64,000 nucleotides of DNA from assembly GCA_913057175.1 (NCBI GenBank), contig CAJXNP010000002.1, positions 1 to 64,000 of the forward strand, read 5' to 3'. Below are positions 37,579 to 46,203 of this stretch, piece after piece; within the stretch, counting starts at the first letter, position 1; every line of letters starts with the position of its first letter. The stretch is from an uncultured Cytophagales bacterium. GTDB lineage: Bacteria; Bacteroidota; Bacteroidia; Cytophagales; Cyclobacteriaceae. Made by a program: the position numbers and the translations under genes. The notes under the pieces are model-generated. The model saw only the letters and a program-made list of their open reading frames with translations. It ran no database searches and was not told the origin of the DNA.

Positions 37579-37731
37579 GTACACAAAAACTTACCCTTTT
37601 TGGCAACATTTCTATTAAGCACACAGGCGTTTTTCATCCCAAATTTGGGTAAAGCTTTTCAATGAAGCAGCCGGCCACTGCAACCTTAAAATCAATGTTT
37701 AACCAGGTCATAGACCTCAAAATTTACCATC
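37579..37731 (+). promoter_or_regulatory. Conserved leader/regulatory cassette, copy B
   Basis: Counterpart of 34642-34796. The GTACACAAAAACTTAC block, TTTTTGGCAACAT, TATTAAGC, AAAGCTTTTCAAT, GCAGCCGGCCACTGCAA and AATCAATGTTTAACC blocks are all kept in order and spacing. The dyad before the ATG is AGGTC-ATA-GACCT, different in sequence from copy A but also perfectly paired, as if the structure is conserved. Confidence 0.6.
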
Positions 37732-38295
37732 ATGAAAAATTTAAAAAGCGTTTACCTATTTACATGTTTATCATTTGCAGGACTTCTTTACGGATGTGAC
37801 AATGAAGATGAAGGACCAAAACCAGAAACCATCGATTTTACTGCTACCTTTTTTACCGAACGTGGTAATCCATTGACACCATGTGGTACAGCCATCAGCG
37901 AAACCAACTTCTGGGTACAGGAACACCAGATTGGGGATGGGACTGCCACGGAGCTAGGAGAATTTACTACCGAAATGACATTTTGTATTCACTTTATCAC
38001 AGATGAAGATGGTAATATACTTCCAACCGAAGAGGGATTTGGAGAATATGGGGATGGTGTTGGGGAATTCATTGGGGAAAATGGTGACAAGATAACTTTC
38101 ACCATTCCGGAAGGACGGGTAAAACTTTCATCAAATCCGGATTATGTGTTCGAATTTCAAGACAAAATTATCATTGACGGTGGAACAGGAGCGTTTGAAG
38201 GTGCAACTGGCGAACTGGTAAGTGATAGCTATGTTGGAGCCGATGGAATCGTGGATCATGATTGGTCAGGAGAAATAACAATAGTTCGACAATGA
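37732..38295 (+). CDS. Small secreted lipoprotein, sister of the one at 34797
   Basis: A 187-residue lipoprotein with signal peptide and lipobox LYGC (lipidated Cys 22), then an acidic linker. The mature domain parallels the sister protein: TPCGTAISE, GEFTTEMTFCIHF, GEFIGENGDKITFTI, YVFEFQDKIIIDGGTG and FEGATG, ending SGEITIVRQ. Two cysteines align with those of the sister. The gene has its own terminator and the conserved cassette upstream. A tandem-duplicated regulator-effector unit is the simplest reading. Confidence 0.75.
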   Translation: MKNLKSVYLFTCLSFAGLLYGCDNEDEGPKPETIDFTATFFTERGNPLTPCGTAISETNFWVQEHQIGDGTATELGEFTTEMTFCIHFITDEDGNILPTEEGFGEYGDGVGEFIGENGDKITFTIPEGRVKLSSNPDYVFEFQDKIIIDGGTGAFEGATGELVSDSYVGADGIVDHDWSGEITIVRQ

Positions 38296-38300
38296 TTTAC

Positions 38301-38348
38301 AGGCTGCCCCGGTGTGTACTGGTTACACATTGATGGGGTGGCCTTTTA
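38301..38348 (+). terminator. Terminator after the second sister lipoprotein gene
   Basis: A 10-bp stem with two wobble pairs (AGGCTGCCCC at 38301-38310 with GGGGTGGCCT at 38334-38343), inner GTGT/ACAC pairing, and a following T run. Confidence 0.75.
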
Positions 38349-38402
38349 CTAGATTCAAAACCAAACAAACTAATATTATCCAATTGAGATTGGATTTCAT
38401 TT

Positions 38403-38439
38403 AAACCATTGACTCTCTATCCTTGAGTGTCAATGGTTT
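38403..38439 (+). promoter_or_regulatory. Perfect hairpin covering the first possible start of the methyltransferase-like gene
   Basis: Arms AAACCATTGAC (38403-38413) and GTCAATGGTTT (38429-38439) pair perfectly over 11 bp with a 15-base loop. The 3' arm contains the ATG at 38433. It has no following T run, so it is not an obvious terminator. Confidence 0.5.
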
Positions 38440-39413
38440 GGAATTATCTGAAACACAATTCATCACTTTCTCAACCCTTGTACTTTATGGAACAAATGGG
38501 CTTCTCTTCCGATGATCCGTCAGGAACAGAAAACTTAGTTCAAGAAATAATGCATGAACTGACCCTTACACTCTACAGATTAGACAATTTGCGGCGGTGT
38601 ATGTCACAAGAAGAATGGAAATACTTTTGTCTGACAAAAACGACCCGATTTTCACTATTCGAACATTTACTATCAGATCCATTTACTAAGCGGGTATTTG
38701 AAAAACACCGGGGATATTCCTGCGATCCAACGGCATCAGATCTTTTACTTGGATTAGAAGAATTAAAGATCAGTATTCCTTTAGGTAGAAAAATTTTTCA
38801 ATTTATTTACAAAAGTGATTTTGCCAATGCTATCCGACACAGAAGGGAATATATTCAATATTTCATAAGGGATACCTCTAAAACTTATAATATTCCATTC
38901 ACAATCCTTTCAGTACTTTCCGGGAATATTCGTGAAATAGAACATTCTAAATCCTTCAAAAGTAAAATTCTAAATAATATCACAGCATACGACCCGGACG
39001 GATGTACAATCAAGACTATCAATAAACTGTATTCCCATTTTGGGGTAAAATCGATAAATGGCACATTGAATGATTTGATCTTCCAAAAGCCTATTAATTG
39101 TCAGTTTAACCTGGTTTACAGTACTGGATTGCTGGACCATTTAGATAAACACCTGGCTCAAAAAACAATCAAAAGCCTATTTGATCTTGTCCAGGATAGT
39201 GGGTATCTGCTTCTGACAAACTTTCGGGAAAATACCCCAAATACACTTTACAGAACTTACCTGGAAGCTTTTACCAATTGGTTCATTTATTATCGTACAG
39301 ATGAAGAAATGATCGACCTGTTTTCTGATATTGATCCTTCGGGGATTGATGATTTCCAATTAAACACAGATCCATGTTGTAATATTACCTATCTCCTGGT
39401 TCGCAAAAAATAA
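38433..39413 (+). CDS. Class I SAM-dependent methyltransferase-like protein
   Basis: A soluble protein of about 325 residues. The C-terminal two thirds follow a Rossmann methyltransferase pattern: FTILSVLSGNIREIEH takes the place of motif I, LNNITAYDPDG the acidic end of strand 2, FNLVYSTGLLDHL motif IV, and LFDLVQDSGYLLLTNF motif VI. The layout recalls PhcB-type or extracellular-factor methyltransferases from memory. Motif I lacks the usual Gly-x-Gly, so activity is uncertain. Start codons at 38427 (GTG), 38433 (ATG) and 38487 (ATG) are all possible; a hairpin covers the first two, which favours 38487. It lies between regulator paralogs 3 and 4. Confidence 0.6.
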   Translation: MVWNYLKHNSSLSQPLYFMEQMGFSSDDPSGTENLVQEIMHELTLTLYRLDNLRRCMSQEEWKYFCLTKTTRFSLFEHLLSDPFTKRVFEKHRGYSCDPTASDLLLGLEELKISIPLGRKIFQFIYKSDFANAIRHRREYIQYFIRDTSKTYNIPFTILSVLSGNIREIEHSKSFKSKILNNITAYDPDGCTIKTINKLYSHFGVKSINGTLNDLIFQKPINCQFNLVYSTGLLDHLDKHLAQKTIKSLFDLVQDSGYLLLTNFRENTPNTLYRTYLEAFTNWFIYYRTDEEMIDLFSDIDPSGIDDFQLNTDPCCNITYLLVRKK

Positions 39414-39497
39414 GGTAGCCAGGCTTGATTAATTTATCCTATTTACGGAAACGGATAAAAATTACTATATTATTATCCAACCTGTTTCCCTACCTGT

Positions 39498-41387
39498 ATG
39501 AAACCTGAAAAAGAACCGTCGATGGATGAAGTCTTTTTAGACAAGCTCACCTCTACTGTTCTTGAAAACCTGGAAAACGAACAGTTTGGAGTTGAAGAAT
39601 TGTCAGATCAGGTAGGGATAAGCCGCTCTCATCTTCACAGAAAGTTAAAACTTTTAAAAGGCAAGTCTGTCAGTCAATTTATTCGGGAAGTCCGTCTTGA
39701 GGAAGCAATGAAATTATTACGAAGAAATGTGGCAACCACCTCTGAAATAGCATACCGGGTTGGGTTCAATAGTCCGGGATATTTTCATCGTTGTTTTCGC
39801 TCTCATTACGGTTATTCTCCGGGTGATGTTAAAAAAGGACCGCTTGAAGATGAAGTTTCCAAGCTTTCAGAAAACATCGATCAAATAGGTAAGGATGAAA
39901 AATCGGGCCAAAGAAAAACAAAACAAAAGCGGATGATTACCGCTTTGATAGTAGCTCTAATTGGTGTCTCGGTCTTTTTGTGGTACAATTCAAGTAAAGA
40001 TCAAGACAGTTCACATGCCATAGCTGTCTTGCCCATTCACAACTTTACAGGTGATTCAGAGCAGGATTATTTTGTATTTGGATTTCATGATGCTTTGATT
40101 GGTGCTTTAGGCCAAATTTCTTCATTAAGGGTCATCTCCAGAACTTCCACGATGCGATACAATACAAACGAACTTCCCTCAGTGCAGGAAATAGCTCGCG
40201 AATTAGGAGTGGATGTTATCGTAGAAGGATCAGTTATTGGTTCCGGAGATAATATTTATATCCAATTACAATTAATAGATGTATTCCCGGAGGAAAGGCA
40301 TATCTGGACTCAGGAATATGAACAGGATATTTCCAATATCATAATCTTACAAAATGAAATCGCAAAAAGCATCGCCAACGAAATCCAGATCAGCTTAACA
40401 CCATCAGAAGAAAATTTACTAACATCTACAAAAGAGGTGGACCCTGAAGCTTACAAAGCTTATATGAAAGGCCGGTTTCATTGGGACAAACTGACCAAAA
40501 GCGATCTGGATCTTGCTCAGCAATATTTTGAACTGGCCAAAGAAATAGATCCCGATTATGCATTGGCCTACTCCGGAATCTCACTTGTCTGGTTAGGCAG
40601 GCTTCAACAGGGACTTACATCCTATTCCGAAGGTGCTTCCAAAATGAAAATAGGCGCTTTAAAAGCATTGAGTATGGATAGCACTCTTTCAGAGGTTCAC
40701 TTTGTCCTGGGAGGTATATATTGTTGGGGAGATTGGAAATACAAAGAGGCTGAAATATCTCTTAGAAAGGCCATCGTACTGAATCCTAATAATTCCTCTG
40801 CACATGCCTACCTATCTCATGTATTGAACATCCGCAATAAGTCTGAAGAAGGAATGAAGCATATAAAATTGGCTCTAAAGTTGGATCCATTCAACCTTTT
40901 ATATCAATCTCTCTATGGAATGTGCATGATGCATACCCGTCAATTTGACCAGGCAATTGATTCACTCAGTTTAACATTAAGAAAGGATCCCAAAAATCCG
41001 ATAGCGCTTTCTACATTAAGAACGGCATATCATATGAAGGGCGATTACGAAAAGGCTCTGAGAACCTGGGAAACATCCTATGCTGCAAGGGAAGACAAAG
41101 AAGCTGTTAGAGTCTTAATTGCAGGCAAACAGGAAGGTGGATACCAGGGAGCCCTTGAGAACCTTGCCGAACTACTAGTCGCACGTTCTGATACCATGTA
41201 TGTGACCCCCTGGCAAATCGGAACAATCTATACAAGAGCCGGAAATAAAAAAGAAGCAATAAAATGGCTTGAAAGGGCATATAACGCTCATGACAATAAT
41301 ATGCCTTATTTAGGTGTAGACCCAATTTTTGATGTTTTGAAAGATGAACCCCGCTTTGAAGAGTTATTGGAGAAGATGGGGTTGTAA
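39498..41387 (+). CDS. Membrane-anchored AraC-type regulator with FlgO/TolB-like and TPR domains, paralog 4
   Basis: Same architecture as at 25295: AraC-type domain (about 30-113, VEELSDQVGISRSHLHRKL), a basic linker (QRKTKQKR), one membrane helix (about 146-163), a TolB/FlgO-like domain from about 174 (AIAVLPIHNFTGDSEQDYF), and TPR-like repeats to the end. Its DNA-binding half is nearly the same as paralog 3, while the sensory half is closer to the general type (LGVDPIFDVLKDEPRFEELL at the end). It is the last member of the cluster. No surface gene follows before the sugar-nucleotide operon, whose own promoter lies 68 bases downstream of its stop. Confidence 0.85.
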   Translation: MKPEKEPSMDEVFLDKLTSTVLENLENEQFGVEELSDQVGISRSHLHRKLKLLKGKSVSQFIREVRLEEAMKLLRRNVATTSEIAYRVGFNSPGYFHRCFRSHYGYSPGDVKKGPLEDEVSKLSENIDQIGKDEKSGQRKTKQKRMITALIVALIGVSVFLWYNSSKDQDSSHAIAVLPIHNFTGDSEQDYFVFGFHDALIGALGQISSLRVISRTSTMRYNTNELPSVQEIARELGVDVIVEGSVIGSGDNIYIQLQLIDVFPEERHIWTQEYEQDISNIIILQNEIAKSIANEIQISLTPSEENLLTSTKEVDPEAYKAYMKGRFHWDKLTKSDLDLAQQYFELAKEIDPDYALAYSGISLVWLGRLQQGLTSYSEGASKMKIGALKALSMDSTLSEVHFVLGGIYCWGDWKYKEAEISLRKAIVLNPNNSSAHAYLSHVLNIRNKSEEGMKHIKLALKLDPFNLLYQSLYGMCMMHTRQFDQAIDSLSLTLRKDPKNPIALSTLRTAYHMKGDYEKALRTWETSYAAREDKEAVRVLIAGKQEGGYQGALENLAELLVARSDTMYVTPWQIGTIYTRAGNKKEAIKWLERAYNAHDNNMPYLGVDPIFDVLKDEPRFEELLEKMGL

Positions 41388-41454
41388 AATACCATTACCA
41401 CAATGGTCAATTAAAGTTAGTATGAAATTATAATTTCACATTTTTCAATTTGCA

Positions 41455-41516
41455 TTTGTAAAAATAAATAAAAGATATATTTTTGCATCTATCAAATATT
41501 TAATTGTATATTTTTG
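41455..41516 (+). promoter_or_regulatory. Tandem promoter elements of the nucleotide-sugar operon
   Basis: TTTG at 41455-41458, 19 bases, then TATTTTTG at 41478-41485: an ideal Bacteroidota -33/-7 pair. A second perfect TATTTTTG lies at 41509-41516, with TTTG 23 bases ahead. The leader to the TTG start at 41648 is about 130-155 bases. Confidence 0.6.
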
Positions 41517-41647
41517 ATATAAACATTTATAGTATTTTAATCATAAAAAGATTGAGTTTCATGGTGAAATAGATCGCGATTTTTTTCAGCCAATTAATCA
41601 TTTTTAGACTCAATAAATTTTTAAAACTGAACCTTAAACCCATAAAG

Positions 41648-42739
41648 TTGAAAGAAAATGTTATTCTAAAGGAAGATTTGGAGCATATCTTCAGAAATCT
41701 TTCGAACCAGGAGAAAGCTAAATTTGACAATTCTACCATTCTAATTACCGGTTGTGGCGGCTTTCTTGGGTATTACTTCATGCATTTTTTGTCTGCGTAT
41801 TCAGAAATATTGAATATAAAGAAGATCATTGCTCTTGAAAATTTCCTAACCGGGACAAAAGATTGGCTGGAAGAATTGGTCGACAAAAATGAAAAAATCA
41901 CTCTTCATGAATTCAATGTCATTTCAGATGATATCTCAAAAATAGAGGGAACCGAAGACGCAGATTTAATCATACATGGAGCATCTATTGCATCACCTAC
42001 TTACTACAGGATTTATCCTGTTGAGACTATTGATGCAAATATTACTGGCTTGAGAAGGTTATTAGATTTCTACGCTAAAAAACCAATTAAAGGGTTACTC
42101 TTCTTTTCAAGCAGTGAGATTTACGGGGATCCATTTCCGGAATACATTCCCACAAAGGAAACTTATAGAGGAAATGTAGAAACCATGGGGCCAAGAGCTT
42201 GTTATGATGAAGCGAAGAGGTTTGGAGAAACCCTTTGCTATGTTTTTAATCAAAAGTTTGACATGCCCATATCCATCGCCAGACCATTTAATAATTATGG
42301 CCCTGGAATGAATATCAATGATAAAAGGCTTCCTGCAGACTTTGCTAAATGTGTTGTTGAAAACAGGAACCTTATTATTTTTTCTGACGGAAAACCTACT
42401 AGAACTTTTTGCTATATTGCTGATTCTATAACGGGATATTTAAAAGTTCTTCTTTATGGTAAACTTGAAGCGTTTAACATTGGCATAGACAAACCAGAAA
42501 TTTCTGTGCGACAGTTTGCTGAATATTTTACAAAAGCTGCCGAAGAAATTTACTCGTACAAAGGAAAAGCAATTTTTCAAACTTCGGATGATAAAGAGTA
42601 TATGACGGACAATCCTAACAGAAGGTGTCCTGACATTAGCAAAGCAAGGGAATTACTCGATTATCGCCCATCCATTTATGTAGAAGAGGGGGTTTCCCGA
42701 TTTCTCCAATTTTTAAAACTAAATAACGGAAAACTATGA
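41648..42739 (+). CDS. NAD-dependent epimerase/dehydratase, UDP-glucuronate decarboxylase-like
   Basis: Short-chain dehydrogenase/reductase of the extended type. NAD-binding glycine motif ITGCGGFLGYY lies at about 36-46. The catalytic Ser and Tyr-x-x-x-Lys are in FFSSSEIYGDP and CYDEAKR. RPFNNYGPGM and GKPTRTFCYIAD are typical of the UDP-xylose synthase/UDP-apiose synthase branch. It probably acts on a UDP-uronic acid made by the next gene's enzyme. The start is TTG; no in-frame ATG precedes the NAD motif closely. An N-terminal extension of about 30 residues before the Rossmann fold is longer than usual. Its stop overlaps the next start by 4 bases. Confidence 0.8.
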   Translation: MKENVILKEDLEHIFRNLSNQEKAKFDNSTILITGCGGFLGYYFMHFLSAYSEILNIKKIIALENFLTGTKDWLEELVDKNEKITLHEFNVISDDISKIEGTEDADLIIHGASIASPTYYRIYPVETIDANITGLRRLLDFYAKKPIKGLLFFSSSEIYGDPFPEYIPTKETYRGNVETMGPRACYDEAKRFGETLCYVFNQKFDMPISIARPFNNYGPGMNINDKRLPADFAKCVVENRNLIIFSDGKPTRTFCYIADSITGYLKVLLYGKLEAFNIGIDKPEISVRQFAEYFTKAAEEIYSYKGKAIFQTSDDKEYMTDNPNRRCPDISKARELLDYRPSIYVEEGVSRFLQFLKLNNGKL

Positions 42740-43989
42740 TTACTGTATTAGGACTCGGTTTTGTTGGACTAACAACTGGTCTGGGATTTGCTAAAAAAGG
42801 ATTTAAAACTTTTGGATTTGATATTAATGAAGAAAGGTTAAATCAATTAAAAAATTTAGAAATACCCTTTCATGAGCCCTTTCTAAAGGAGGTGCTCACA
42901 GAAACTTACAACAAAAATTTTTTCCTGGATGTAAGCTTCTCTGAAGCCATTAAAAGAAGTAAAGCTATTTTTATTTGTGTTGGAACCCCAGGTAAAGAAG
43001 ATGGTAGTGCAGATCTGACGTATGTTTATAATGCTATCGAGCAAATTTTGAACATCGAAACAGACAATTTTCAGGTAATAATTACCAAATCTACAGTTCC
43101 ACCCTCAACTGTATCAAAGAAAGTCATACCTTTCGTAAAAAGTAAGCTAAAAAAACTCCCCAAAAGAAAAATTGGGTTTGCATCAAATCCGGAATTTTTA
43201 AGAGAAGGTTATTGTTGGGAAGATTTTATTCAACCGGACAGAATTGTTATCGGCGTGAAAGATGATGAATCTAAAAAAATACTAAATAAAATATATGAGC
43301 CTTTCAAAGCTCCTATTCACTATGTTTCCTACAATTCTGCTGAATTCATAAAATATTTGTCTAATACATTATTGTCAACTCTCGTAAGTTTTGCCAATGA
43401 AATGTCAATGGTTGCAACAAGTATTGGAGATATAGATATTGCGAAGGCGTTTCGAGTCTTACATGAAGACAAACGATGGTTTGGACAGCCCGCGGAAATG
43501 GCGAAGTATGTTTATCCGGGGTGTGGTTATGGGGGCTATTGCTTGCCAAAAGATACCTCAGCTATAGCCAAGATATCAATGGAAAATGGCTTTGAACCCA
43601 AAATGCTTCATTCTACCATCGACATCAATGAAAGAATAAAGCCATTGTTGGTAAGTAATATTATTAAGAAAATAAAACCAACAGAAACAATAGGCATCTT
43701 AGGTTTGTCTTTTAAGCCACATTCGGATGATGTGCGTTTTACAGCTTCCCATGATATTATTGAGTTGTTGATGAAAAAAGGATACAATAAGATAATAGCA
43801 TACGATCCGATCGCCATCGAAGAATTCAGGAAGCATTATCCAAAACTAAATATTACGTATTCTCAATATTTAGATGAAATAATCGATAGGTCCGACGCCC
43901 TGGTGTTGACGACAGCATGGCCGGAATTTAAGAAGAACAAAAATAAAATATTGAAAAAGCCTCTTTTTGATTTGAGATATTCCTTATAA
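42736..43989 (+). CDS. UDP-glucose/GDP-mannose dehydrogenase family protein
   Basis: Oxidises the C6 alcohol of a nucleotide sugar to a uronic acid with two NAD+. N-terminal NAD motif GLGFVGLTTGLGFAKKG at residues 5-21, IFICVGTPGKEDGSADL in the central region, EFLREG substrate loop, and the catalytic cysteine in YPGCGYGGYCLPKD. The C-terminal domain has LGLSFKPHSDDVRFTAS. Length 417 is normal. It overlaps the upstream decarboxylase-like gene by 4 bases (ATGA), so product and consumer are likely translationally coupled. UDP-glucose is the more likely substrate given this partner. Confidence 0.88.
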   Translation: MITVLGLGFVGLTTGLGFAKKGFKTFGFDINEERLNQLKNLEIPFHEPFLKEVLTETYNKNFFLDVSFSEAIKRSKAIFICVGTPGKEDGSADLTYVYNAIEQILNIETDNFQVIITKSTVPPSTVSKKVIPFVKSKLKKLPKRKIGFASNPEFLREGYCWEDFIQPDRIVIGVKDDESKKILNKIYEPFKAPIHYVSYNSAEFIKYLSNTLLSTLVSFANEMSMVATSIGDIDIAKAFRVLHEDKRWFGQPAEMAKYVYPGCGYGGYCLPKDTSAIAKISMENGFEPKMLHSTIDINERIKPLLVSNIIKKIKPTETIGILGLSFKPHSDDVRFTASHDIIELLMKKGYNKIIAYDPIAIEEFRKHYPKLNITYSQYLDEIIDRSDALVLTTAWPEFKKNKNKILKKPLFDLRYSL

Positions 43990-43992
43990 ACC

Positions 43993-44535
43993 ATGAAAGT
44001 CGAAAAAATTGATACGGAAATTGCTGGTTGTTATATACTAAAGTTAACTACCTTCAGCGACCTCAGAGGCGGATTTACCAAATTGTTTCATGACGAAACA
44101 TTTAAATCTTACGGATTAGCAGATAATTTCAAAGAAGAATACTTTTCAACCTCGAAAAAGAAAGTTTTAAGAGGATTGCATTTTCAATTACCACCTCATG
44201 ACCACGCAAAATGTGTTTCATGCCTGAAAGGTTCTGTTTTAGACGTTGGTGTTGACTTGAGAAAAAATTCTCCTACCTATAAAAAACATATTGCCATCGA
44301 ACTTTCTGCTGAAGAACCTGTATGTATTTATTTGCCTGCAGGTATTGCCCATGGATTTTATACATTTGAAGATGATACGATCATTCTAAACAGAACAACA
44401 ACTGTTTACGATGCACAAAGTGACTTTGGCATTAAATGGGATACATGTGGCATAAAATGGCCTGACGATAACCCAATTCTTTCAGAAAGGGATTCAAGTC
44501 TCATTAGCCTGGATGAATTCCAGTCACCTTTTTAA
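43993..44535 (+). CDS. dTDP-4-dehydrorhamnose 3,5-epimerase family protein
   Basis: RmlC-like cupin epimerase. Motifs in order: DLRGGFTKLFHDETF (about 23-37), STSKKKVLRGLHFQLPP (about 52-68) with the catalytic His, KCVSCLKGSVLDVGVDLRK, and YLPAGIAHGFYTFED with the catalytic region. Length 180 fits. No RmlA, RmlB or RmlD accompanies it, so it probably epimerises another 4-keto sugar nucleotide, or serves in the modified-sugar route of this cluster. It is 3 bases after the dehydrogenase gene. Confidence 0.85.
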   Translation: MKVEKIDTEIAGCYILKLTTFSDLRGGFTKLFHDETFKSYGLADNFKEEYFSTSKKKVLRGLHFQLPPHDHAKCVSCLKGSVLDVGVDLRKNSPTYKKHIAIELSAEEPVCIYLPAGIAHGFYTFEDDTIILNRTTTVYDAQSDFGIKWDTCGIKWPDDNPILSERDSSLISLDEFQSPF

Positions 44536-44544
44536 TTTCTAAAC

Positions 44545-45819
44545 ATGTATTATTACGAACAACCACTTCTCAAAAGAGAAAAAGAAGGAAACCCGATAAA
44601 AATCGGAATTGTTGGCATGGGAGAAATGGGGAAAGGCCTGTTAAATCAGGTTCATAATTATACTCCAGGAATGATGGTACTTGGAATTTTCAATAGAAAC
44701 ATTGAAAAAGCTCAACAGGCTTGTCATACAGTAGGCATTAAACAATTCACAACTGAAGCAAAGCCCAATATTTTTCAAAAAGCATTTGAAAATAATATGC
44801 CCGTCATCACAAATGATATTTCATTTTTAATTGAATCTGAAGAAATAGATGTCATTATCGAAATGACCGGCAGCATTTCCTTTGGTTTGGATACTATTAT
44901 TCGCTCATTTAAAAGTGGTAAACATGTAGTATCGTTTAATGCGGAACTGGAAGCTACTTTTGGTTCCTATTTAAAAGATCAGGCTCAAAAACATAAAGTA
45001 AAATATACTTTAGGAGATGGTGACCAGCCTGGTGTTACCCTGAATCTCTTTAGGCATGTCAAGTTAATGGGATTTGAACCATTGGTTTGTGGCAATATAA
45101 AAGGTCTCCAGGATCATTACAGAAATCCCACAACTCAGCAATCATTTGCCAAGACCTGGGATATGACCCCTGAAATGGTCACAAGTTTTGCTGATGGAAC
45201 GAAAATATCATTTGAACAGGCATGTATTGCCAATGCTACAAATATGACCATTGCTCAGAAGGGAATGATTGGTATTCATTCAAAGGAGCACGTTGACGAT
45301 CTAACCGGAAACTTTGACGTAGATCAAATTCGTGAATTAGGTGGAATTGTCGATTATGTTGTTGGAGCCAGACCAGGGCCTGGGGTTTTTATATACGCAA
45401 CTACTAGTGACCCTATTTCAAAAAAATATTTAAAGTATGGGAAATTAGGTGATGGGCCACTTTACAGTTTTTATGTGCCTTATCATCTCTTATTTTTTGA
45501 ATTGGCATTTTCAATCGCACGCTTAATCGATTTGGATGACATTACACTTGATGCCCAATATGGAATGAAAGTAGAGGTTGTCGGTTTGGCAAAACGAGCA
45601 CTATCGCGAGGCCATACACTTGATGGACTGGGAGGCTATGATTCTTATGGAGTTTGTGAAAAAAGCAATTTATCCAGATCTGATAAACTTGTCCCAATGG
45701 GATTATTATTAGGTTGTGAACTAAAAAATGACATAGAGAAGGATCAACCTATCACTTTATCTGATTTAAATCAAAATGGAAAAGAAAAGCTTTTTGAACA
45801 CTACTTTTCTCAATTTTAA
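44545..45819 (+). CDS. COG4091-type oxidoreductase (homoserine-dehydrogenase-like, C-terminal SAF domain), copy 1
   Basis: A 424-residue NAD(P)-binding protein. The Rossmann motif is KIGIVGMGEMGKGLLNQV at about 20-37. EMTGSISFGLDTI and SFNAELEATFG follow the homoserine dehydrogenase pattern. The middle has GDGDQPGV and CGNIKGLQDHYR. The last ~100 residues are a SAF domain (YGMKVEVVGLAKRAL through DKLVPMGLLLGCELKNDI). Substrate is not established to my knowledge for this family. It lies 9 bases behind the epimerase gene, in the sugar cluster, and has a close tandem paralog at 46204. Confidence 0.78.
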   Translation: MYYYEQPLLKREKEGNPIKIGIVGMGEMGKGLLNQVHNYTPGMMVLGIFNRNIEKAQQACHTVGIKQFTTEAKPNIFQKAFENNMPVITNDISFLIESEEIDVIIEMTGSISFGLDTIIRSFKSGKHVVSFNAELEATFGSYLKDQAQKHKVKYTLGDGDQPGVTLNLFRHVKLMGFEPLVCGNIKGLQDHYRNPTTQQSFAKTWDMTPEMVTSFADGTKISFEQACIANATNMTIAQKGMIGIHSKEHVDDLTGNFDVDQIRELGGIVDYVVGARPGPGVFIYATTSDPISKKYLKYGKLGDGPLYSFYVPYHLLFFELAFSIARLIDLDDITLDAQYGMKVEVVGLAKRALSRGHTLDGLGGYDSYGVCEKSNLSRSDKLVPMGLLLGCELKNDIEKDQPITLSDLNQNGKEKLFEHYFSQF

Positions 45820-46203
45820 ATAATTGTATATCTTTAGAAGACTAAAAGTGAAAACTAGAAATACCCTATTCAATATGCCATACAGATTGTTGATGATACC
45901 ATCAAAAAGTCAATAAAATTTTTTAACAATTTCGATAATAAAGATGTTACTCTTTTCGTCGCAATTGTTTAAGACTATAAGTTTGTTTAGCCCTGAGAAT
46001 TTATTTAATGTGTTTGCCTTAATTCTCAGAAAATTTTAACCCTTGATGATTTATCCATAGATAGATTTATCAAAATATTTTGTCTAAATGAGACAAAATA
46101 GAGCATTAAAAATAAGATATCATCAACATCAGTTGATAATCTGATTAGAACTAAATGATTTAATTTTCGATAAAAAATTATCTATACTCAAAACTAAAAA
46201 ATC
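45820..46203. other. Intergenic region between the two COG4091-type genes
   Basis: This 384-base, very AT-rich gap has no open reading frame of note, no terminator and no recognised promoter consensus. It may carry a separate promoter for copy 2, but I see no firm element. Confidence 0.4.

Noticed and set aside
45820-46203. Possible small gene or riboswitch between the two COG4091 genes
   Set aside because: No frame with coding character and no recognised aptamer; only AT-rich sequence is visible.
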